Source: Pirellulaceae bacterium
GTDB taxonomy: Bacteria > Planctomycetota > Planctomycetia > Pirellulales > Pirellulaceae
Direction: 5' to 3'
Length of the DNA stretch: 64,000 nt
Assembly: GCA_019636385.1 (NCBI GenBank)
Contig: JAHBXT010000001.1
Location: 1,426,001-1,490,000, forward strand
Positions 57,480 through 64,000 of this stretch are shown here, piece after piece. Position 1 is the first letter of the stretch; every line of letters starts with the position of its first letter. The notes under the pieces were generated by a model. The model made no database searches and was not told where the DNA came from. It saw only the letters and a list, made by a program, of their open reading frames with translations. The position numbers and the translations under genes were made by a program.

Positions 57480-57938
57480 ATGACCCGGTATCTGCAACAA
57501 GATTGCTGGCTAACGTGGTATTGCTTGGATGCCACTCAGACAGTCACCAGCCTAATCCAAACTTGTATCGACGGCTGGTCCGCCAAGACAGGACTGCAAG
57601 CAGAGCGAAAGCCCGCGCTGGCACCAGGAGTCGATCAGCCAGGATTGATCGTGTGGACGGTATGGACAGAATCGGAAGTAGCTGCAATTTGCTCCAATAT
57701 TGCTCAGACCAGAAGCAACAACCGGACTTCGATCCTCATGGTCTATTGGGCAGTCAATAGTCCGCAACAGCTGGGCTGTCTGATAGAAGCCGGCGCCCAA
57801 TTGGTGGTTGCCGACCTGGCCCAGTTGCCACCGGCATTGAATGTCATTCTGGGGGGCGTCCCGCGTCGGAATCAATGTCGATATGAATTGACGGCGGGTA
57901 TCTTGGAACGTCTGCCGTGGAATGAGCCAGCACGCTAA
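57480..57938 (+). CDS. Hypothetical protein after the receiver gene
   Basis: About 152 residues from ATG 57480 (a GTG at 57477 is also in frame), starting eight bases after the receiver stop. It has alternating strands and helices (GLIVWTVWTESEVAAICSNI, SILMVYWAVNSPQQLGCLIE, AGAQLVVADLAQLPPALNVI) that look like a degenerate receiver-like alpha/beta fold without the phospho-acceptor Asp. Its 3' end overlaps the convergent gene by four bases. Confidence 0.6.
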   Translation: MTRYLQQDCWLTWYCLDATQTVTSLIQTCIDGWSAKTGLQAERKPALAPGVDQPGLIVWTVWTESEVAAICSNIAQTRSNNRTSILMVYWAVNSPQQLGCLIEAGAQLVVADLAQLPPALNVILGGVPRRNQCRYELTAGILERLPWNEPAR

Positions 57939-58399
57939 TCGGTGTAGGAAGTCAGCGAAGCGGACGACGTTTCCTGATAGATGTGGCGACGTACCTGACA
58001 GAGCACTCCGTACAGGCGATTGCCCACGAGTTCGCGCAGTTTATCGGCATCCGGCCAAACGCTCGGGTCTAGAAACACCAATCCAGGCTGGCTCAACTTT
58101 AGTGCTCGCGCCAATTTCAACAAGGCACGCCTGTGAGCACGGCTCAATTTATGAGCCGTACAGAGTTCGCGATATAACCGTCCAGGATCGTGACTACTCA
58201 GGCGTTTTTGGTGCTGGACATACAGAAATCGAATGATCACAGCCAAACCACCGGCTACCAACAGAACACCAATTAGTATCCAAAGAGCCTTAGTGTTGGT
58301 CGCGCTCTTATCGCGAAAAGCGGTAGACATCGCCCCAAACCGCGACTCAGCAAGTACGCTCAGCGACCAGACACTAGCCCATGAGTTAACCAACGGCAT
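57935..58399 (-). CDS. Single-span membrane protein of unknown function
   Basis: About 154 residues from the ATG at 58399, which overlaps the end of the HEAT-repeat gene by 14 bases. One membrane helix (ALWILIGVLLVAGGLAVIIRF) separates a short N-terminus from a basic cytoplasmic domain of about 90 residues (YRELCTAHKLSRAHRRALLK, PGLVFLDPSVWPDADKLREL). The latter resembles small helical domains seen after membrane anchors in planctomycetes. Coupling to the HEAT protein suggests a joint function, which is unknown. Confidence 0.65.
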   Translation of the reverse strand: MPLVNSWASVWSLSVLAESRFGAMSTAFRDKSATNTKALWILIGVLLVAGGLAVIIRFLYVQHQKRLSSHDPGRLYRELCTAHKLSRAHRRALLKLARALKLSQPGLVFLDPSVWPDADKLRELVGNRLYGVLCQVRRHIYQETSSASLTSYTD

Positions 58400-59984
58400 G
58401 AGATGGTTCTCCACTGGTAGCGGATGAAGACGTTTGCACATGGTGTCGGCGACCAATGCGTCGCAGAGCGCGGTTGGCGGCATCGACGATATCTGTACTT
58501 GGATCCAGCAACAGTTCTGGCATCACTTGATCTAACGCATGCTCCGAAAGTATGCTCAGCGCATCGATGGCGCGCACACGGTTCTCTAGATGAGATTCGC
58601 TCGACAGACTCGCCAGAACGTCGGGAATGAGTTCCTCGCAATGCAGCCACTCAATGACCTGCAATGTAGCGAAACGCCTTTGTCGAGACGGACTGGACAG
58701 TTGTTGCCGCAACTGTTCGGGAACGTCATGGTCCACGCGGGCTACCAACTCAGCCATGAAGCGGCAAAGTTGAGCCGGCCAATGTTGAATCTGGCGAAAA
58801 AGGCTGTCAAGCGAGAATTCTTCGAAGAACTTGGTTGCTGAGCGACGCAACAGCTTGGAGGGGCTCCGTAGCCAATCCAATATCGCCTGCACAGCTCGTG
58901 TGAGCACCTGTCGCTCTTCTGGCAATACGGAATCAGCTTGTAACCAACGCACTAACGTTTCTAAAGCTGGCCGCTTGCACCACATCAACATCTCTGCCGC
59001 CAACTGCCGCGTATCGACTTGATTGCCGCTGGATAAGCACACGCAAGAGACCAGTGTCCAGGCAATGTCGTCACGCGAGGCTGCTAACATCAGCAATAAG
59101 CGTCGTTCAGCCGCTCGGTTCAGTTTCAATTCAGCTAAATTCACCTGAGGAATGCAGGCCAACTCTGGTACAGTCAGCAATCGACGCAACGTAGAATCTA
59201 AAGCCTCGTCACCAACCAGCTTCGCCATTTCGACCAGTAGTAAAGGATTGGTGTGTTCGACAATTAAGTTCAAAATACCTTGAGGCGTCGTCGGCCGCGC
59301 AAAGTATCCGGCTAATAATTGCAAAGCCGCCGGATCGTCGGTAGCTGCCAGATGAGTCAGCATACGCAGGTATGCCGGATGGCTCGGGTCCATCAACAAA
59401 CTGCGCATCTGGCTATCTTCCCAGTGAGCTACAGTCAGCCACGCCTGCATCAATAGCGATGACTGACAGTTGGTCAGAATGTGAGCATGCAGCTTCTGAA
59501 TCAACAGCGAACGGACGGGACACGATTCTAAACTTCCCGAGCGACCCTGGCGTCCAAGTCGCTGACACATCGAAAGCAAGCAGCTGGCAGCCGGCTGGTG
59601 CAGAGAATGTTCGGCATTGAGTGCAAATTCCAAGACCACATCCACAGAATCAGATAGATTCAATTCGGAAATTACAACCAAGGCAAGAACTTGTTGGTCA
59701 TGATCGCCAAAGGATAGTAAGCTACGCGCGGCAGCGAAGAATTTGGTTGACTGTTCATGCAAGTACAGCAGATCGTGGTGATCGTAATGCTTCCAGTTTA
59801 GCAAAATCGACTGGTTGGCCTGCTCAGAATCCCGCGAGCAGAGCAATCGAAGACATTGATGTCGCAGTGCGGCAATAGGGCTAGCCAGGCAGGCTTCCAA
59901 CAAAGTGGTCGCCGCTTGATTACGCGAGTTTAATAAAGTCTTCCAGGTAACAGGATGCGCTACCAACGAAACTTCTGTAGACAT
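58386..59984 (-). CDS. HEAT-repeat protein
   Basis: About 532 residues from the ATG at 59984, chosen because GGGAGGT lies seven bases upstream (59992-59998 on the + strand, reversed); an upstream ATG at 60011 lacks this. The protein is a series of helix pairs of HEAT type, for example ACLASPIAALRHQCLRLLCS, LVVISELNLSDSVDVVLEFA, and near the C-terminus HLENRVRAIDALSILSEHAL then LLLDPSTDIVDAANRALRRI. HEAT arrays bind proteins or nucleic acids. It is translationally coupled to the membrane protein downstream. Confidence 0.8.
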   Translation of the reverse strand: MSTEVSLVAHPVTWKTLLNSRNQAATTLLEACLASPIAALRHQCLRLLCSRDSEQANQSILLNWKHYDHHDLLYLHEQSTKFFAAARSLLSFGDHDQQVLALVVISELNLSDSVDVVLEFALNAEHSLHQPAASCLLSMCQRLGRQGRSGSLESCPVRSLLIQKLHAHILTNCQSSLLMQAWLTVAHWEDSQMRSLLMDPSHPAYLRMLTHLAATDDPAALQLLAGYFARPTTPQGILNLIVEHTNPLLLVEMAKLVGDEALDSTLRRLLTVPELACIPQVNLAELKLNRAAERRLLLMLAASRDDIAWTLVSCVCLSSGNQVDTRQLAAEMLMWCKRPALETLVRWLQADSVLPEERQVLTRAVQAILDWLRSPSKLLRRSATKFFEEFSLDSLFRQIQHWPAQLCRFMAELVARVDHDVPEQLRQQLSSPSRQRRFATLQVIEWLHCEELIPDVLASLSSESHLENRVRAIDALSILSEHALDQVMPELLLDPSTDIVDAANRALRRIGRRHHVQTSSSATSGEPSHAVG

Positions 59985-60011
59985 TCTGTCTACCTCCCAG
60001 TGGCCAAGCAT

Positions 60012-60470
60012 ACCGGCAGAAAACTATGCACGATTCCTAACGTCAAGCGGTATTTTTGACACCCAAAGCAGTTGTTCTCCAGCCATTTTCCGCCGTCTGA
60101 TCGCTAAAATCGGCACAGTCAGAATTAATGCTGCTGGTGGTATGGCTTCTGGGACGCAGCCATGCAAGCAGAACTAGGTTGCCTGTCATTGCAATCCTGA
60201 ATGCTAGCACAGCGATCCAATGCGGGAGTTACCCGAACATGCCGCTATAACGTTGGGCAATAACTGAGAAATCCAAAAAAATTCACAATTCTTCCCAAGT
60301 TGGTCCAAAGGTGTCCATGCTCAGTCGTCTAATGAGATAGATCAAGCAGATCGAACTCGGCAACAAAACGTAGCGTATTTATTAAAGCATCGTGAGTAGT
60401 TGAGGAATGGCTGGCTCGATCACACGGTGTTCGTAGTTGATGGTGGTGCTATCGGGCTAAACCGGTATTT
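60012..60470. other. Intergenic upstream of csrA, no gene recognised
   Basis: About 460 bases between the HEAT gene (leftward) and csrA (rightward). Open frames run into csrA from 60400 but have no conserved content. The region must hold both promoters, and the AT-rich part near 60255-60295 and 60360-60390 is a candidate for the csrA promoter. Confidence 0.4.
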
Positions 60471-60492
60471 CTACAAGGAGGAACGGACGATG
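60471..60492 (+). promoter_or_regulatory. csrA ribosome binding site with CsrA-like binding sequence
   Basis: CTACAAGGAGGAAC at 60471-60484 is a strong Shine-Dalgarno sequence (AAGGAGG) seven to eight bases before ATG 60490. It also contains UACAAGGA, the core of the CsrA consensus RUACARGGAUGU, and a second GGA follows at 60485-60487. Overlap of a CsrA site and the ribosome binding site is how csrA represses itself in studied bacteria; here it is predicted. Confidence 0.6.
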
Positions 60493-60741
60493 TTAGTGCT
60501 AAGTCGCAAAGAGGGTGAGAAGCTGGTAATTGGAGACAACATCACGTTGGTTGTAACCAGAATCTCGGGAAACCGGGTAACGGTGGGGATCGAGGCACCG
60601 GTGGATGTGAAAATCTTTCGCGGGGAGTTGAAGGACGAGACCAAGAACTCGGGGCCGCGGGTGGTGCCGCTGCGTTGCGCAGCGACGATCACCATGGACC
60701 TCGATTCGGACGCTCGGGAAATGGAAAAGCAGGCAATATAG
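60490..60741 (+). CDS. csrA: Carbon storage regulator CsrA
   Basis: 83 residues. The start MLVLSRKEGEKLVIGDNITL is diagnostic, followed by ISGNRVTVGIEAPVDVKIFR. CsrA is a small dimeric RNA-binding protein that blocks or stabilises mRNAs by contacting GGA motifs near ribosome binding sites. The C-terminal tail (about residues 55-83, NSGPRVVPLRCAATITMDLD then SDAREMEKQAI) is longer than in the 61-residue E. coli protein. It is not beside flagellar genes. Confidence 0.95.
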   Translation: MLVLSRKEGEKLVIGDNITLVVTRISGNRVTVGIEAPVDVKIFRGELKDETKNSGPRVVPLRCAATITMDLDSDAREMEKQAI

Positions 60742-60917
60742 TTAAGGCTAATAGAGACTGACAGTCCTTGATGCGATGCGTAGGGATAGGCAGGCGGGTA
60801 AAGCGTTGCCAAGGGAACTGATGTTTCATTGCGAGTCGTCCAGCGTGTATTGTAAGCCTCCAAGGGGCCGTCAGCGTCACCGAGGATGGAAGGCATTACT
60901 GCTGGAAAAATTCGACT

Positions 60918-61949
60918 ATGGGACAGGTAGAAGTACCCACGATGCTAGTGGCAGCCGCGTCAACCGAGTGGTCGTTTTCTCGCGCCCTTAGCCAGCTTTT
61001 GCAGGCATTCCAACAGGGGGACTTCTCCCAAGGAGCCATCACGCTGCTGGACAAAATCGTCCTGCCAGCTTCCTTGGGGCTGTTAAGTCTTCTGGCAGCC
61101 TATTTCGTGTCAAAATTGATATCTACGCGAGTCAAAGCCTTGATTTGCTCGCGTGTCGACGAGACGTTGGGCAAGTTCATCGGCAAGCTCACATTTTATG
61201 GATTGCTGCTGGTCTTTGCATTAACCATCTGCTCGCAACTCAATATCGAAATCTCGGCGTTCATGGCGATGCTGGCCACCGCTGGATTCGCCATTGGCTT
61301 GGCATTTCAGGGAACACTCAGCAACTTCTCGGCCGGCGTGTTACTGCTGGTCTTTCGTCCCTTTAAGGTCGGTGACCTGATCGGTGTCGCCGGAGTGATT
61401 GGTAAGGTAAACGAAATCGACATTTTTACGACGACGCTGGATACCACCGATAACCGACGGTTGATCCTTCCAAATTCGTCAATTGCCGGCAATACCATAG
61501 AGAATATGACGCATCATGCTCACCGCCGCGTAGATGTTGTCGTAAGCGTAGAGCTGGCTGCCAATCTCGATCAGACCCGCAAGGCGCTGACAGAGTGTGT
61601 CGAGTCGATTTCGCAATGGATCATACCGGGTGAAGACCGCGGATCGCAGGTGTTAATGACCGATCTTGGACAGAATCTGGTTCAATGGACAGTTAGAATG
61701 TGGGTTGCCAAGGAGAATTTTTTCATAGCCAAAGAGTTGCTGCTGGGGCAGATCAAACGGCATTTGGATCAATACGCAATTGGCATTGCCCGCCAACGAG
61801 TAGAACTGCAAATGTCAGCCCAGGTCCGCAGCAGCTTAACCACGCCCGAACCATTGCCACCCACCTCACTGGCTATGCCCAATCTACTTGCGCAACACGA
61901 TAGCCAACGAAAAATTCGGCCACGCACTCGCGGTGAAGGCCCTGAATAG
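60918..61949 (+). CDS. mscS: Small-conductance mechanosensitive channel (MscS family)
   Basis: 343 residues with three membrane helices. The pore-lining TM3 is MLATAGFAIGLAFQGTLSNF followed by SAGVLLLVFRPFKVGD, the MscS signature. The cytoplasmic beta domain has VNEIDIFTTTLDTTDNRRLI and LPNSSIAGNTIENM, and the alpha/beta cage ends about residue 300. An extra Pro-rich C-terminal tail (about 310-343) lies beyond the usual end. The channel releases small solutes on hypo-osmotic shock. Confidence 0.92.
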   Translation: MGQVEVPTMLVAAASTEWSFSRALSQLLQAFQQGDFSQGAITLLDKIVLPASLGLLSLLAAYFVSKLISTRVKALICSRVDETLGKFIGKLTFYGLLLVFALTICSQLNIEISAFMAMLATAGFAIGLAFQGTLSNFSAGVLLLVFRPFKVGDLIGVAGVIGKVNEIDIFTTTLDTTDNRRLILPNSSIAGNTIENMTHHAHRRVDVVVSVELAANLDQTRKALTECVESISQWIIPGEDRGSQVLMTDLGQNLVQWTVRMWVAKENFFIAKELLLGQIKRHLDQYAIGIARQRVELQMSAQVRSSLTTPEPLPPTSLAMPNLLAQHDSQRKIRPRTRGEGPE

Positions 61950-61991
61950 CGTTAACTTGACACCACTTTTTAGCTGTGGAGCCAGATAGCT

Positions 61992-62819
61992 TCATTGATT
62001 CAAAGGTCTCGCAGGCTGAGCGGCTTCTACTATTTCTAGAAGCTGCTGATGCTCTGCCGAGTAAGTCAGTCCTACTAGAGCGAAATTTAGGCTCGCGGCG
62101 CGATCCTGCTGATCCAGGCTGGCTTGAGCTCGCCCAGCTAGAACAGTTGCCATGTGGTCGCTCAAGGCCTGGCGAAACTCTGATTCAGTAGTCTCTACCA
62201 ACGTCAATTCAAACAATGCAGGAATGTCTGAGTAAACTTGCAATACCGCCAATTGTTGAACGGCCGGCCAGAATACGGCGGCCTTCTTAGGATGTTGAGC
62301 GCTCCACGCATTCCAGTGTTCGACGGGCGCTCCTCCAGTCCGCCGCTGTCGCTGCATCAACAGGAGTGCAAGCACCTGGGCCGGGCCGCTGGAGGTCCTT
62401 CGATAGTCACTGATTTCTACTAAGTCCCACCGGTTGTAGTTGGCAGACAATAATCGGTTAATCGAAAACGGCTCAGCCGATTCAGAATCTACCGGAGGTG
62501 ACTTGGGAGTGGCAATCAACTTAGTAACGTCAGAACTTATCGAGATTGGCGGTGCACTGTGAACTACTCCGCGGATTTGATAATTCGTTAGCGGATCGGC
62601 TAAAAAATAGAATCCACGAGTCTGCCACGTTACCGGATTGAACTCTACTCCCTGTACCCGGCACGCCCAATAATAGGCCGATCCTAGGATGATCAAGCAA
62701 AACAAACCGATCAAACCTTTGACCAGATGTGACACCCTCTGACCTTTAAGTTGTATACTCGATTCTGGTCGGCTCACGGCACAGATTTTGGGAATGAGAA
62801 GTGGTGTGGGGTGTGGCAT
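61992..62819 (-). CDS. Membrane-anchored protein of unknown function
   Basis: 275 residues. One helix (LVKGLIGLFCLIILGSAYYWA, about 32-52) anchors an exported domain that is otherwise helical, including RRTSSGPAQVLALLLMQRQ, KAAVFWPAVQQLAVLQVYSD and TESEFRQALSDHMATVLAG. No known family was recognised. It converges with mscS and diverges from scpB. Confidence 0.6.
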   Translation of the reverse strand: MPHPTPLLIPKICAVSRPESSIQLKGQRVSHLVKGLIGLFCLIILGSAYYWACRVQGVEFNPVTWQTRGFYFLADPLTNYQIRGVVHSAPPISISSDVTKLIATPKSPPVDSESAEPFSINRLLSANYNRWDLVEISDYRRTSSGPAQVLALLLMQRQRRTGGAPVEHWNAWSAQHPKKAAVFWPAVQQLAVLQVYSDIPALFELTLVETTESEFRQALSDHMATVLAGRAQASLDQQDRAASLNFALVGLTYSAEHQQLLEIVEAAQPARPLNQ

Positions 62820-62886
62820 CAGGTCGCAACGAATCGTCTGGTTGTCTATCGCAGGACCCGCATCCTCTTATACCACAAGATAGCCG

Positions 62887-63642
62887 ATGGCCTACTTAGG
62901 CAACCACTTCGGCGGCTCCAAAGGTAACTTGATGAATCAAAAAAGCCAGCGTCAACCAGGTTCGCTCTGCCCCCCAAGAATAGGGAATTTCGCCAATTCC
63001 AGGCAAAGCTATTGGCGATTCATTCATCTATTGACTCGGCAGACTGAGCCCACCACCAGTCACAGGCCGCAGTCGGTACAATCGCAGGCAGAAAAAATGC
63101 GCCGGCTAGAAGCCATCCTCATACTATCGCCTCAGGGTATCAGCACTCGCAAAGCCAGTAAGCTGGCAGACTTGGCGGATGCTACAGAAGTGCGTACACT
63201 AGTCCGCCAACTCAACATGTTTTATGATTCTCGTGGTAAACCCTACAGAATCGAGGAGATAGCCGGAGGGTTGGCCATGATGACACGGCCGGTGTTTGCG
63301 CCATGGTTGCGCAAGCTGGCATACATGCCCGGTGAAATTCGTTTGGCGAGATCCGCCCTGGAAACCTTGGCCATCGTGGCCTATCGGCAACCGGTAATGC
63401 GAGCCGAAATAGAGGCGATTCGGGGAGTAGGCTGCAGCGAGTTGCTCAAACAGCTCATGGATTTGGATTTGGTTCGAATTAGTGGTCGCAGTGAAGATTT
63501 GGGACGTCCCTACCTTTACGAAACGACTCAACGGTTTTTACAAATGTTTGGATTGCGATCTGCCGATCGCTTACCCCGGATCAACTGGGCAATACACTCG
63601 CAGCCTAGCGAAAAATCAACATCATCTGAAGTTTGCAACTGA
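62887..63642 (+). CDS. scpB: Segregation and condensation protein B
   Basis: 251 residues. The conserved part begins about residue 71: RRLEAILILSPQGISTRKAS, RIEEIAGGLAMMTRPVFAPW, RLARSALETLAIVAYRQPVM then RAEIEAIRGVGCSELLKQLM, and DLGRPYLYETTQRFLQMFGL. These are the two winged-helix domains of ScpB, partner of ScpA and SMC in chromosome compaction. The N-terminal 70 residues are unlike family members; the ATG at 62932 or an even later one may be the real start. scpA is not in the window. Confidence 0.88.
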   Translation: MAYLGNHFGGSKGNLMNQKSQRQPGSLCPPRIGNFANSRQSYWRFIHLLTRQTEPTTSHRPQSVQSQAEKMRRLEAILILSPQGISTRKASKLADLADATEVRTLVRQLNMFYDSRGKPYRIEEIAGGLAMMTRPVFAPWLRKLAYMPGEIRLARSALETLAIVAYRQPVMRAEIEAIRGVGCSELLKQLMDLDLVRISGRSEDLGRPYLYETTQRFLQMFGLRSADRLPRINWAIHSQPSEKSTSSEVCN

Positions 63643-63665
63643 ATCGGAAGTAGAAGGAGTCCACA

Positions 63666-64000
63666 GTGAGAAAGACAACCCCAGCCGCAATACGACAGAC
63701 TGTCTCAGCGACCACCAAACAATGGTTAGCAACAGCTTCGTCCGCAGCCATCCGCGCCATCGATGAGGATGAGGATTTTGAAGAGGACGACTCAGATGAT
63801 GAAGAGGATGATTTTGAGGACGAAGAAGATCTGGACGACTGGGAGGACGAAGAATCGGACGACGCCGAAGAGGCTGATGACGAAGAGGACGAGGAAGAGG
63901 AGCTAGAAGATCTGGAAGAAGAGGAAGAGTGGGAGGAAGTCGACGACGCAGACGACGAAGAAGAGGAAGAGGAGGAGGATGAAGATTGGGATGACGACGA
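63666..64000 (+). CDS. Hyperacidic protein, N-terminal part (runs off the window)
   Basis: GTG 63666 is preceded by AGAAGGAG (63651-63658) at good spacing and lies 23 bases after scpB. The first 37 residues are ordinary and basic (VRKTTPAAIRQTVSATTKQW, ASSAAIRAI). From there to the end of the window (about 75 residues) nearly every residue is Asp or Glu, broken only by a few Trp, Leu, Phe, Ser and Ala. No stop occurs before base 64000. It may be an acidic nucleoid- or histone-like-binding protein, but no function can be assigned. Confidence 0.7.
   Translation, partial: MRKTTPAAIRQTVSATTKQWLATASSAAIRAIDEDEDFEEDDSDDEEDDFEDEEDLDDWEDEESDDAEEADDEEDEEEELEDLEEEEEWEEVDDADDEEEEEEEDEDWDDD

Noticed and set aside
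60400..60489. Longer N-terminus for CsrA
   Set aside because: The canonical CsrA start MLVLSRK and a strong ribosome binding site occur at 60490.

Overview
The window looks like a chromosomal segment from a planctomycete, most likely a relative of the Pirellulaceae. The clearest signs are three paired PSCyt1/DUF1549/DUF1553 and DUF1501 gene sets, a periplasmic sulfatase, many Tat- or Sec-exported enzymes, a DUF1501/Gfo-Idh-MocA/xylose-isomerase-like complement, and frequent starts without a clear Shine-Dalgarno sequence. No tRNA, rRNA or CRISPR array was seen.

Region 1 (1-7180) is an accessory island. It opens with a decayed IS630-type transposase and a decayed IS3 element. It continues with four tandem direct-repeat copies (about 490-590 bp each) of the C-terminal part of a pretoxin HINT domain. 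Copies 1-3 each end in the HINT terminal motif and then switch abruptly to a different, unrelated C-terminal domain. Each is followed immediately, by overlap or abutment, by a small unrelated gene. This is the layout of orphan toxin-tip/immunity cassettes of a polymorphic toxin system. A fourth, damaged HINT copy is preceded by a short possible toxin-end remnant and a small membrane protein that could be a fourth immunity gene. The cassettes lack the N-terminal half of HINT, and copies 3 and 4 have no convincing start codon, so they look like a silent reservoir for recombination into a full-length toxin gene outside the window.

Region 2 (7180-17840) holds ordinary metabolic genes and some unusual fusions: an M20 deacylase; a secreted protein with two serine beta-lactamase-like domains and a VanX-type D-Ala-D-Ala dipeptidase; a Tat-exported amidohydrolase; a PLP threonine/serine dehydratase; and a DUF1538/P-II-like/CBS operon that may be a regulated cation antiporter.

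Region 3 (18030-35550) is a catabolic locus. It has three PSCyt/DUF1501 pairs, a sulfatase, a beta-helix-like protein and an exported sugar-isomerase-like protein, and probably serves degradation of sulfated polysaccharide.

Region 4 (35670-50080) contains a helical-repeat protein, a HerA/VirB4-type ATPase, a MoxR-DUF58-BatA-like-VWA operon, a Gfo/Idh/MocA oxidoreductase and an EamA transporter.

Region 5 (50190-64000) is the replication-origin neighbourhood: comB-like and pdxH genes, a bacterial deoxyhypusine-synthase-like gene, dnaN, a probable oriC with a perfect DnaA box, a divergent dnaA, glyA with a response regulator overlapping it, a HEAT-repeat protein, csrA with a CsrA-like site over its own ribosome binding site, an MscS channel, scpB, and the start of a hyperacidic protein running off the end.
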